64,000 bases of DNA from Saccharospirillum sp. MSK14-1. Lineage in GTDB: Bacteria > Pseudomonadota > Gammaproteobacteria > Pseudomonadales > Natronospirillaceae. The notes under the pieces are model-generated. The model was given only the letters and a program-made list of their open reading frames with translations, made no database searches and was not told where the DNA came from. Shown here piece after piece: positions 27,466 through 35,940 of this stretch (positions are counted from its first letter, which is position 1; each line of letters begins with the position of its first letter). The stretch spans positions 1,178,001 to 1,242,000 of the forward strand of contig NZ_MIES01000033.1 in NCBI RefSeq assembly GCF_003054965.1, in the 5' to 3' direction. Made by a program: the position numbers and the translations under genes.

Positions 27466-27903
27466 CTAAACTTGAGCAGAAAACAACATCAATGGCTCTT
27501 CCTGATTCAATTTCTGGGCCAATGACACCACTTCCTCGCTTGGAATCTGGCGGATCAATTCTTCCGACTGCTTTTCAAACACCCGGATGATGGTCAAACC
27601 CGATTCCTCATCGACCTGGAAGTTCAGCTTCCGTTCCGTTTGCTGAACGTAATCGTTCAACTTGGCAACGGCCAGTTCCAATTCCTCGGCGGTTGAAGCC
27701 TTGGCCTCCGTTAGGTCGACCTTTTCTTCCTCGGCTTTGGTGTCGGAGCTGGCCGACGGCAGCGCGATGGCTGAGCCGGCCTTTTCCACTGTCTTGGTCG
27801 GCAAGAATTGACCGCTTTGAGGGGTCTTTTCTGCCGCCGGGTTCAGCGGTGCGGAAGGTCGAGCATTCAGTGATGAATTCGTTGTACCGTTCAATTCACT
27901 CAT
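27466..27903 (-). CDS. flaG: FlaG family protein
   Basis: This is a 145-aa FlaG protein, a family that affects filament length. The C-terminal domain is typical: VAKLNDYVQQTERKLNFQVD and ESGLTIIRVFEKQSEELIRQIPSEE. The N-terminal 65 residues are low-complexity and hydrophilic. A strong AGGAGGT site precedes the ATG. It follows fliC by 85 bp, with a stem-loop between them, and is probably expressed by read-through from fliC. Confidence 0.93.
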   Translation of the reverse strand: MSELNGTTNSSLNARPSAPLNPAAEKTPQSGQFLPTKTVEKAGSAIALPSASSDTKAEEEKVDLTEAKASTAEELELAVAKLNDYVQQTERKLNFQVDEESGLTIIRVFEKQSEELIRQIPSEEVVSLAQKLNQEEPLMLFSAQV

Positions 27904-27950
27904 AACTCACCTCCTGTCACGTTGGTTCAGGCTGCAAGAGCCTGGCGAAT

Positions 27951-27978
27951 GGGGTCAGGTCCTCCTGGACCCGACCCC
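27951..27978 (-). terminator. Stem-loop between fliC and flaG
   Basis: On the minus strand GGGGTCGGGTCC and GGACCTGACCCC form a 12-bp stem (one G-T) with loop AGGA, starting 9 bp after the fliC stop. No T-run follows. It is likelier to protect the very abundant fliC mRNA 3' end or attenuate flaG than to terminate fully. Confidence 0.6.
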
Positions 27979-27987
27979 GTCACGCTA

Positions 27988-30900
27988 TTAACCCAGCAGT
28001 GACAGCACCTGTTGCGGCCGCTGGTTGGCCTGCGCCAGGATGGAGATACCCGCCTGCTGCAGCACCTGAGACCGCGACAGTTCAGCAGTTTCGGCTGCGA
28101 AGTCCGCATCCCGAATCCGTGAGTTCGCCGCTGTCAGGTTCTCTGCAGTGATCTGCAGGTTGCTGACGGTAGACTCGAAGCGGTTCTGGATCGCACCCAG
28201 TGCCGCACGCTGACTGGAGATGGTTTCCAGAGCGTTATCGATGGCGTTGATGGCTTCCTGAGCACCCTCGAAGGTGGTGATGTCGAGGTCTTTCAAGAAG
28301 GCGCCGTCTGTGCCGCCGCCGAAGGTACCGACAACAAAGCCCAGATCTTCCAGCTCATCCTTACCACCGGTACCAGCGCCGAGCTCGATGCCCTTGGCCG
28401 ATTCCAGAGTCACAGTGGCGTAAGTGGTTTCGTAAGCAACACCTTCAGTGGTGTTACCACGCTCACCGATCACGTTGGACGTAGTGGCTGTACCGATATC
28501 GGCTTCACCGATGCCGTCGATGGACGAATCCAGACCGATCAGTGCACCGAAGCCAGTGTCAGACGGGTCCGACAAGCCGTTGTTGTGGTTATCGTTGTCG
28601 ATTGCCACAGAGATGTTACGGCCATCAGCAGCAGTCAGGGTGATGGATTCACCGTTGTCTTCAGCGGTAACACCGGTCAAACCAGACTTGTTGTTGATGA
28701 TATCGATCGCCGACTGACGGCTACGTTCCAGATCGATGGCACCCGTACCGTCGTCAACCAGAGACACAACGCCCAGGTCAACACCGTTGATGTACAACTT
28801 ACCGGAGTCACCTGCTTCGTAGAGCGCTTGAGCCGCCGTTACGTTGGCATCCAGAGTGTCGTCAGAGCCGACAACGCGTGTTGCGTTAACAGACGCCGTC
28901 ACACCGGTTTCCTCAGAGACCTTGTTGATGGCTGCTGCGATGGCAATACCACTCTTAGTCTTATCGGCGGACTGGATGTCAGAACCGTCACTGCCCTTAG
29001 TCGCAGAAGCGGTGTCAGTCAGCGGATCAGCTGCGTCAATGGAAACGCCGTTGATCGAGATGTCACCGTTTTCCAGACCGTAGGTGCTGGAGCTCACTGT
29101 GTTAACCAGAGAGTTAACCGGGTCCGCCAGACCGGCAGCGGCAGTACCGCGAGTCAGGAAGGACGACAGGTTAGTGGTTGACGTATCAGCCATACGGTTA
29201 GAGCTGATCTGGAACTCAGTGATGTCACCGTTCTTAACGTCGACGTCCTTGATGTAACCGAAGGAGTAACGCGTGTTGGTGTCATCCGCTACCGCCACGT
29301 CCGCACCGATGGTGCCGGTTGCAGCAACTGTCGCAGCGTTGATAGTACCGGCTGTCAGGGCCGCAGTGGCGCTGAACGCCAGAGTGTTACCCGCCACGTC
29401 GGTCAGCATGATGGAACCGTCGGTGGTGTTGAACGTCGCAACCATGGAGGTGAAGGTTGCGTTGATCGCACCGGCCAACTGTTCAACAGTCTGACCACTA
29501 CCGAAGCTGATGGTGCCCAGCTGAGTACCTGTGGTGTTGGTATCGAAGATACGGATGCTGCCCGTGGTAGCAAAACCAGTCGTGGCGTTACCGCCTGCGA
29601 TGGTCAGACGAACACGAGTTTCGGCAGCCACATCAATGTCATCACCACCAGCGCCTTTGATCGCTGCAGCCAGGGTGTCAGCACCCATGTCTGTAGAATC
29701 GCTGGTCATGGTGTAAGTCACACCGTTCATGGTGACGTTGATGACTTCCGCCGTAGTACCGAAAGCAGCCAGACCACTACTGCCGCTCATGCCAGCCGCC
29801 AAGTCAGTGGTGAAGGCACCACCAGACAGGCCGAAGAAGCCTTTAGAACCCAGGTCGTCCATCGTGGTGTTGGCTTGCAGACCAACGCCCGCCAGGGACG
29901 AAGTAGAGGTAGACGCCAACTGGGCCGCACCGCGCTCGTAAGTACCAGCGGTCAAACCAGAGTTAGCAATGTTACCGCCGCCGGTACCGTCACCACCGCT
30001 GATGACGATCTCATCGACGTCACCGTTGGCAACCAGAGTGTAACCACCCTGATAGGTATCGTTAGCAGCCAGACCCGTTTCAGCTGAGCTCAAAGCACCC
30101 AGGTCAACGGTGATGTTACGGCCGTCTTCAGCAACCAGAGTTACGCCGTTCGCAGAGGTACCAGAGTTGATGGCCTGAACACCGGTCTGCTTGGAATAAG
30201 CATTGATCGCTTCAGTTACAGAGGCGCGAGTGGTGTCCGCGCTGGACGTGGTCTGGATGTCAATTTCAACACCGTTAATTTTGATGGTGCCATTGTTAGA
30301 TGGCAGATCCTGCATTTCCTCACCACCGACGACGTTTTCGGTGACATAGGCTTTAACACCAGTCTGATCAGCAACGGAGTTAATGGCCGCTGCTTTCGCG
30401 ATCGCACTGGTATCAGCTTCAGCAAAGGAGCTCGGATCGTCTTCCGCTTTGGACGGAGGAATCGGCACACCATTGATGTTCAAGTCACCATTGCTCAGAG
30501 CCTGGTCACTGCCAACGGCGCTCACACCAACGGTGTCAGAAGCACCCAGCTTGCCAGCAGTCAGCTCAGAGATGGAGATGTTAACCACATCACCAGCGTT
30601 CGCGCCGATCTGGAAGGTACCTTCGAAAGAACCGTCCAGCAGGTTACGGCCGTTGAAGTTGGTTTCCTCAGCGGTACGAGTGATTTCCTCGATCAGCTGA
30701 TCCACTTCTTGCTGCAACTGCACACGGTTGTCTTCAGAGTTCGTTTCGTTGGAGGCCTGAACCGCCAGCTCACGAATACGCTGCAGGTTTTCGGTCATCG
30801 CACCCAGAGCACCTTCAGCGGTCTGAGCCAGAGAGATACCGTCACCAGCGTTACGGATGGCTACGCCCAAACCTTTGGTTTGAGATTCGAAGCCGGTAGA

Positions 30901-31050
30901 GATCGCCAGGCCGGCGGCATCGTCTTTTGCACTGTTAATCCGAAGACCGGAAGACAGGCGCTGCAGAGCGGTGCTGTTGGCATCCTGAGAACTGTTCAGA
31001 TTCCTCTGAGCGTTCATGGAGGCGATGTTCGTGTTAATGATCTGAGGCAT
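27988..31050 (-). CDS. fliC: Giant flagellin
   Basis: Flagellin is the filament subunit. The polymerising ends are canonical: N-terminal D0/D1 about residues 1-170 (MPQIINTNIASMNAQRNL, AKDDAAGLAIS) and C-terminal about 925-1020 (AALGAIQNRFES, ending ANQRPQQVLSLLG). With 1020 residues it is twice the E. coli length. The central part of about 750 residues is surface-exposed and Ala/Gly/Thr/Ser/Asp-rich. It contains two related pairs of flagellin-IN-type modules (INGV...AINK...TGV...EDGRNI) at about 186-319 and 660-817. AAGGAG lies upstream of the ATG, and a sigma-28 promoter precedes it. It is a likely target of the neighbouring pseudaminic-acid and Maf genes. Confidence 0.96.
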   Translation of the reverse strand: MPQIINTNIASMNAQRNLNSSQDANSTALQRLSSGLRINSAKDDAAGLAISTGFESQTKGLGVAIRNAGDGISLAQTAEGALGAMTENLQRIRELAVQASNETNSEDNRVQLQQEVDQLIEEITRTAEETNFNGRNLLDGSFEGTFQIGANAGDVVNISISELTAGKLGASDTVGVSAVGSDQALSNGDLNINGVPIPPSKAEDDPSSFAEADTSAIAKAAAINSVADQTGVKAYVTENVVGGEEMQDLPSNNGTIKINGVEIDIQTTSSADTTRASVTEAINAYSKQTGVQAINSGTSANGVTLVAEDGRNITVDLGALSSAETGLAANDTYQGGYTLVANGDVDEIVISGGDGTGGGNIANSGLTAGTYERGAAQLASTSTSSLAGVGLQANTTMDDLGSKGFFGLSGGAFTTDLAAGMSGSSGLAAFGTTAEVINVTMNGVTYTMTSDSTDMGADTLAAAIKGAGGDDIDVAAETRVRLTIAGGNATTGFATTGSIRIFDTNTTGTQLGTISFGSGQTVEQLAGAINATFTSMVATFNTTDGSIMLTDVAGNTLAFSATAALTAGTINAATVAATGTIGADVAVADDTNTRYSFGYIKDVDVKNGDITEFQISSNRMADTSTTNLSSFLTRGTAAAGLADPVNSLVNTVSSSTYGLENGDISINGVSIDAADPLTDTASATKGSDGSDIQSADKTKSGIAIAAAINKVSEETGVTASVNATRVVGSDDTLDANVTAAQALYEAGDSGKLYINGVDLGVVSLVDDGTGAIDLERSRQSAIDIINNKSGLTGVTAEDNGESITLTAADGRNISVAIDNDNHNNGLSDPSDTGFGALIGLDSSIDGIGEADIGTATTSNVIGERGNTTEGVAYETTYATVTLESAKGIELGAGTGGKDELEDLGFVVGTFGGGTDGAFLKDLDITTFEGAQEAINAIDNALETISSQRAALGAIQNRFESTVSNLQITAENLTAANSRIRDADFAAETAELSRSQVLQQAGISILAQANQRPQQVLSLLG

Positions 31051-31124
31051 ACACTCATCTCCTTCGCTTTCGCTAACCGCTCTACTGCAGCCAAGCTCAG
31101 CGATGTTGTTTGTTTACGCTCCTT

Positions 31125-31151
31125 GTAACGGCGGCTCTGCCCAATACTTTT
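31125..31151 (-). promoter_or_regulatory. Sigma-28 promoter of fliC
   Basis: On the minus strand AAAAGTAT-N11-GCCGTTAC matches the FliA consensus at 12 of 16 positions with exact spacing. The 5' leader would be about 68 nt. Confidence 0.68.
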
Positions 31152-31205
31152 ATATCTATTTGCTATATTTAACTTTATTTTTATGCCATCAGCGATTTTG
31201 ATGTG

Positions 31206-31221
31206 TGGCACAATCCCTGCT
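31206..31221 (+). promoter_or_regulatory. Candidate sigma-54 promoter of maf-type gene
   Basis: TGGCAC-AATCC-CTGCT keeps the -24 element and the -12 GC at correct spacing; the first -12 base differs (C for T). It points to the gene at 31292 and lies back to back with the fliC sigma-28 promoter. Confidence 0.55.
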
Positions 31222-31291
31222 TACTGCTAACTGGGGCCAGACCACCGTAAACTGCCCCTTCTGCCGATCCACCTGCAATGAGCACTGATTT

Positions 31292-33385
31292 ATGTGGCCT
31301 TACAGTCAGCAAGCAATTCAACAGCGGTTTCGCAAGAACCTCAGTTTCTTCCAGCAAAACATGCCCAGCCTCTATAAGGTCCTGAAGGATATTCGCTTCA
31401 AGCGGCTGACGCTGTCCGTTGATGAACAAAAAAAGCGCTGGGACATCATGGATGGCCAGCGCTCGCTGTACCTGGGTGACGGCGAAGGCTATGCCACAGA
31501 AGAAGCCAATACCTTCTGTGGTTACTTCCCGGAAGGCGCTGGCATTCAAACCATTGCCCCCTTGCAGGTCGACAATTACAGCGCGCCGCGTTTTTTCCAT
31601 AACCACCTCAACACCACCTTGCAACAACTCGACTACAGCGCCATGGATCCCAAGTGCCATCGCATGCCGGACTTTATGCCGCTGGTGGTGTTTACCGGCA
31701 TCGGCGCCGGTGTCCATATCCAGAAAACGCTGGAGCAGCGTGACTGCCAGGTGGTTTTGGTGATGGATACCGACCCTGAAGCATTATTGATGTCGATGTA
31801 TCTCACCGACTGGTACGACATCATCCCACGCTACACCACCCAAGAAGGCCGCTTCTTTAACTTCATTCTGGTCGATGAGGTCGACGAGCAGCGAACCTTT
31901 ATGGGCTTCTGGAATGAATTGGTTCAATACACGCCACTGTTTCCAAGCTTGAACATCTTTTACAACCACTTAAAAGAAGCCTTCCGGGATAAACTGATCA
32001 AACGCATTCAGGAAGAATTCAAAGTCTTCCTGACGGCCTGGGGTTTCTACGACGACGAAGCAAATCAGCTCAATAATGCCCTGCACAATCTGAAAAACCT
32101 GGTGCCGACGCTGCCTCGAAACCTGGAAGCCGACATGATCATCTGGGCCAACAGCAACCCCGCCGTCATTGTTGGCGCAGGCCCGTCGTTAAATGAACGC
32201 ATTGACTGGATCAAAGAAAACCGAAAGCGGTTTTTCCTGATTTCTGCGGGAACGGCGCTCTCCATCCTCAAGCACCACGACATCGTGCCGGACATGCACG
32301 TCGAGATTGAATCCGACTACGCCACGGTCGACCACCTAAAAGCCACCCTGGATGAGAATTATCAGATTCCACTCTTGGCCGGTGCGATTCAGCTCAACCC
32401 CCGGGTGTTCAATTTGACCCAAAGAGGCTTGCTCTATTACAAAGATTCAACCGCCTTGCACGCCATGTTCGGCGCCCGCACCTCGGCTCAGTTACAAGGC
32501 ATGACGCCCACCTGTACCAACGCGGCCACCGGTCTGGCCCTGCAGCTCGGCTTTAAACAGCTATTCCTGTTCGGTATGGACTTTGGCTACAAGAGCAAAA
32601 CCGAAACCCACGCGGCCGGCAGTGTCTATTTCGATGAAAAAGCACCGAAATACCTGCAAGACAGCATTGGCGAGCGAATGTCGAACCTCAAAGTCGAGGC
32701 CATCGACGGCAGTACTCTGTTAACCGAGCCTATCTATAACGCGGCGCGCGACCGGGTGGAAAAACTGCTCTATACCTTCCAGCACCAGGCCAAAGCCTAT
32801 AACTGTTCATTAGGTGCCAAAATCGACGGCACCGAGGTGGTGGCCAGCCGTGACTTTTTTGAAGCCATGATCGGTGCCGAAGTTCACCCTGACGAATATC
32901 GGGAACAGCTGCTGTACCGGTCCGTACTGACAGCGCCCAGCGAAATCGATCAGGGCATTAAATTGGCAGCCACCTACTTAGGTAATGTTTGTCAATTTGT
33001 GCGTCAGGAAGTCAAAGCGATGAACCCCGATTACAGAGGTCTGGTGATGGCCGTACTGAAGATCACCCGCCGCCTGGAAGCGGACTTCCGAAAGCAACGA
33101 ACCCCGTTATTTTACCTGGTCCGTGGCACCATCTGGCATTACCTCAATGCCGGTATCAGCGTTTGCTATACCGCGACAGACACCGACACCGGACTGAAGC
33201 ATCTGAAAATTTGGCAGGCGCGTTTCATCGACTTTTTAGAGCAATGGCCACAGCACTATGAATGGCTGGTCGAGCGCAATGTTGATGCCAATGATGATGG
33301 CTGGCTGGTGAAACGCATCGGTGAGGCGGTCGATGATCCGTTTTACCATGGCCCCGCATCGGCGGCTAAAGGAGATCAGGCATGA
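31292..33385 (+). CDS. Motility-associated factor glycosyltransferase (Maf/MptE-like)
   Basis: This 697-aa protein of the Maf family (DUF115/MptE-like core) is proposed to transfer nonulosonic acids such as pseudaminic acid to flagellin Ser/Thr. Core motifs are AVIVGAGPSLNERIDWI (about residues 291-307), FFLISAGTALSILKH, MHVEIESDY and LGFKQLFLFGMDFGY. It lies between fliC (divergent) and the pse operon and overlaps the next gene by 4 bp, so the two are translationally coupled. Function follows family knowledge; the acceptor is inferred to be the giant flagellin. Confidence 0.88.
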   Translation: MWPYSQQAIQQRFRKNLSFFQQNMPSLYKVLKDIRFKRLTLSVDEQKKRWDIMDGQRSLYLGDGEGYATEEANTFCGYFPEGAGIQTIAPLQVDNYSAPRFFHNHLNTTLQQLDYSAMDPKCHRMPDFMPLVVFTGIGAGVHIQKTLEQRDCQVVLVMDTDPEALLMSMYLTDWYDIIPRYTTQEGRFFNFILVDEVDEQRTFMGFWNELVQYTPLFPSLNIFYNHLKEAFRDKLIKRIQEEFKVFLTAWGFYDDEANQLNNALHNLKNLVPTLPRNLEADMIIWANSNPAVIVGAGPSLNERIDWIKENRKRFFLISAGTALSILKHHDIVPDMHVEIESDYATVDHLKATLDENYQIPLLAGAIQLNPRVFNLTQRGLLYYKDSTALHAMFGARTSAQLQGMTPTCTNAATGLALQLGFKQLFLFGMDFGYKSKTETHAAGSVYFDEKAPKYLQDSIGERMSNLKVEAIDGSTLLTEPIYNAARDRVEKLLYTFQHQAKAYNCSLGAKIDGTEVVASRDFFEAMIGAEVHPDEYREQLLYRSVLTAPSEIDQGIKLAATYLGNVCQFVRQEVKAMNPDYRGLVMAVLKITRRLEADFRKQRTPLFYLVRGTIWHYLNAGISVCYTATDTDTGLKHLKIWQARFIDFLEQWPQHYEWLVERNVDANDDGWLVKRIGEAVDDPFYHGPASAAKGDQA

Positions 33386-34401
33386 AACTTTTTTTTGACG
33401 ACAGAGTACACACCCTGCATCCGGCCTTTGAGCGCCATCTGACAAACATCGACACACTCAGAGAATGGGATGTTCGTGGCTTGACCGGCCACAATATTGA
33501 CCGTGAAGGCGAGGTCCAGTTGCACAATGAAGCGTGCGAGAAATTTAACGACCTGGTGGCCGACAAAGAAAAACTGAGTCCGATTCTTGAACAACTCTAT
33601 CGCTATTATAACGAACTGAAGCAAGGCAAAACGGTACAGCAGGTTTGCGGAAAACCCGAACGGGATGTCCACCTGGTGATCGGCTTTATGCGCACCGGTG
33701 GCACCTTTTTGTTTAAAAAACTGATGGACGCCATCGATCTGGACTTTCGTGAATTTTCGCACTTGATGTTACACGACAGCCTGCCGTCCTATGGTTTCTG
33801 CCTGGCGGATCATGCCGAAGAAACCCGGCCGTTCCTGTTGTTGGAACTGGCGGAATACACCTACTGGCTAAACGAAGTCTGGCCTGACAACCGGCCGGTG
33901 GTGCAAAAGCGGATCGCTTACGGGCACAGCCCTAAGTACGTTGAGCCATATCACGGTAAAAACGTTTACTGGTGGGTGACGTTGCGCGACCCGACCGACT
34001 GCATCAAATCCTTTTTGAAAATGGAAAACATCGATCCGCTGGGCCAACAGGGCTACCCGCCCTTGTGGCGGATGACAGCCGAACGTTTCCACGGTTCCGA
34101 CATGAGCGACTGGGACAAGCACACCAACTACGACAAGGCACTCGACATGTGGGCGGCCTACCATCAGGACTTGATGTCATCGCTGGATCAGCTGACGCAT
34201 GTCACGCTGTGCCCGTTCGAGACCTTTGATGAACTGGACCCTGCGTCACTGCCGCTGCCCATCGACCTGGAAGGTTTTAAAGCCACACCGTCAAAACGGC
34301 CCGACTATTTTGACGCTCAGTTGCACAACCGGGCCATCGAGCGCGTGTTGTCAGTGACACCTGATCACTACAAACCGTTGATCGAGCGCTATCGCGACTA
34401 G
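33382..34401 (+). CDS. Sulfotransferase-like protein coupled to Maf
   Basis: This 339-aa soluble protein overlaps the maf stop (ATGA) and so is expressed with it. IGFMRTGGTFLFKKLMDAI (about residues 100-118) resembles the 5'-phosphosulfate binding loop of sulfotransferases, and VTLRDPTDCIKSFLK (about 199-213) resembles their 3'-phosphate binding motif. These suggest a PAPS-dependent sulfotransferase acting on a flagellar glycan. The match is remote: the P-loop lacks the usual Ser-Gly and has Thr-Gly-Gly. Another nucleotide-dependent transferase is possible. Its stop codon overlaps that of pseI on the other strand. Confidence 0.6.
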   Translation: MKLFFDDRVHTLHPAFERHLTNIDTLREWDVRGLTGHNIDREGEVQLHNEACEKFNDLVADKEKLSPILEQLYRYYNELKQGKTVQQVCGKPERDVHLVIGFMRTGGTFLFKKLMDAIDLDFREFSHLMLHDSLPSYGFCLADHAEETRPFLLLELAEYTYWLNEVWPDNRPVVQKRIAYGHSPKYVEPYHGKNVYWWVTLRDPTDCIKSFLKMENIDPLGQQGYPPLWRMTAERFHGSDMSDWDKHTNYDKALDMWAAYHQDLMSSLDQLTHVTLCPFETFDELDPASLPLPIDLEGFKATPSKRPDYFDAQLHNRAIERVLSVTPDHYKPLIERYRD

Positions 34402-35447
34402 TCGAGCAACGACCAGTCAACCGGGGTGTGTGCCGCCACCTCGGTTTTGACTGTCCGTCCGATGATCGCATCCCAGTGTTTGGGCGCCAGCCCATAGCCA
34501 GGTCGCACACTGCGAACCGCCGACTCATCAATGACGTCACCGGCTTGCAACGCTTTGACAAAATAAAGTGAGCGCCGGAACTGAGCATTACCCGCTTCCG
34601 ATCCCGCCCGGTTGTAACTGATCGCCCCTAACGCCTGCCACGCTGTTTTGGTATCACGGCAGAGCGCGGCCAGTTCCGCAGGTTCCAAGGAAAAACTGTC
34701 GTCCGGGCCGCCGCCACTGCGATCCAGAGTGAAATGTTTTTCAATAAAACAGGCGCCCAACGCGGTGGCAGCGACGGCGGTTGCATTATCGATGGTATGG
34801 TCCGAAAGACCGGTGAGAACCTGGTAGCGCTCAGCCATATCAACGAGCGTTCGCAAATTATAATCCTCAGCCGGTGCCGGATAACCGCTCACGCAATGCA
34901 AGACAATGAGTTGCTGGCAGCCATTGGAACGAGCGGTATCCACCGCCTCGGCAATTTCTTCCTGGTTGGCCATACCGGTTGAAATAATCATCGGTTTTCC
35001 GGTGCTCGCCACATAACGAATCAACGGCAAATCCACCGCTTCGAATGAAGCAATCTTGTAGGCTGGGGCGTTGAGATCCTCGAGCAGATCCACCGCAGTG
35101 TTATCGAAGGGGGAGCTGAATATCGTCAGATCCAATGCCCGGGCGTGTTCGAACAGAGGCTTATGCCAATCCCAGGGCAGATGGGCTTCTTCATAGAGGT
35201 CGTACAAGGTACGGCCGTCCCACAGGCCACCGCGAATGAGAAAATCGTCGCTGGTCGCCGGCAGGGTTATGGTATCGGGTCGGTAGGTCTGCAGTTTGAC
35301 CGCATCGGCACCGGCCTGTTTAGCCGCCGTTATGATGTTCATTGCGCGTTCGAGCTGGCCGTTATGATTGGCGGATACTTCAGCCACCACATAAGGCGGA
35401 CAGTCTGCAGCGATGCGTCGACCGGCAATAAATACTTCAGCACTCAT
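34398..35447 (-). CDS. pseI: Pseudaminic acid synthase PseI
   Basis: This 349-aa NeuB-family enzyme condenses 2,4-diacetamido-2,4,6-trideoxy-L-altrose with phosphoenolpyruvate to give pseudaminic acid. The TIM-barrel part has VVAEVSANHNGQLERA, KLQTYRPDTITLPA and GACFIEKHFTLDRSGGGPDD. A C-terminal antifreeze-like SAF domain (about residues 290-345) has RRSLYFVKALQAGDVI. It is the last gene of pseBCFGHI and overlaps pseH by 11 bp. Confidence 0.94.
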   Translation of the reverse strand: MSAEVFIAGRRIAADCPPYVVAEVSANHNGQLERAMNIITAAKQAGADAVKLQTYRPDTITLPATSDDFLIRGGLWDGRTLYDLYEEAHLPWDWHKPLFEHARALDLTIFSSPFDNTAVDLLEDLNAPAYKIASFEAVDLPLIRYVASTGKPMIISTGMANQEEIAEAVDTARSNGCQQLIVLHCVSGYPAPAEDYNLRTLVDMAERYQVLTGLSDHTIDNATAVAATALGACFIEKHFTLDRSGGGPDDSFSLEPAELAALCRDTKTAWQALGAISYNRAGSEAGNAQFRRSLYFVKALQAGDVIDESAVRSVRPGYGLAPKHWDAIIGRTVKTEVAAHTPVDWSLLD

Positions 35448-35940
35448 GAGACACCCTCTCCCGCCATTGATCCGCCTTCAGGCGAAAACAATCGACGTCC
35501 AACGATTCAATTTCAATGCGTTTTTCCCATACAAACCCCAGCCGACGATGAAAGCGCAATGAGGCTTCATTATCGGCCCGAACTTCGGCCTGCAAGGTGT
35601 GATAACCCAGCTGTTGAAACGCTTCTTGCAACGCACATTCACCGAGCAACCGGCCACTGCCTTTAGCCACATCGGGTGCCAGGTAAAACCCCCACTCGGC
35701 AACGCCATCGGCCAGGGCGCGAAAATGCACAAAACCGCTGGGCTCATCCTCCAGCAAAAACACATAAAGGTGACGCCCGGCATCGGCGTTCGCGGATTCA
35801 AACCAACGCTGGTGCTCGTCCGGCTGTATCTCATGTTGATGGTACATAGCCGCACGAATGCGCGGGTGGTTGCGCCAGTGCCGCACTCGGTCCAGATCGG
35901 CCGACGCCAGGGGACGTAAACTAGCCGCCGTCATTGCCAA
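35437..35940 (-). CDS. pseH: UDP-4-amino-sugar N-acetyltransferase PseH
   Basis: This 167-aa GNAT-fold acetyltransferase would N-acetylate the 4-amino sugar made by PseC, using acetyl-CoA. GNAT features are WRNHPRIRAAMYHQHEI at the N-terminus, EWGFYLAPDVAKGSGRLLGE and RADNEASLRFHRRLGFVWE. Length and operon position (between pseG and pseI, overlapping both by about 10 bp) fit PseH. Confidence 0.9.
   Translation of the reverse strand: MAMTAASLRPLASADLDRVRHWRNHPRIRAAMYHQHEIQPDEHQRWFESANADAGRHLYVFLLEDEPSGFVHFRALADGVAEWGFYLAPDVAKGSGRLLGECALQEAFQQLGYHTLQAEVRADNEASLRFHRRLGFVWEKRIEIESLDVDCFRLKADQWRERVSHEC

Noticed and set aside
27988-31050. Flagellin as a fusion of two adjacent flagellin genes
   Set aside because: There is one N-terminal and one C-terminal polymerisation domain only; the repeated part is confined to the surface region.
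31231-31254. TAAA ... GCCGAT before the maf gene, resembling a sigma-28 promoter
   Set aside because: Only 11 bp separate TAAA from GCCG instead of the required 15, so the spacing is wrong.
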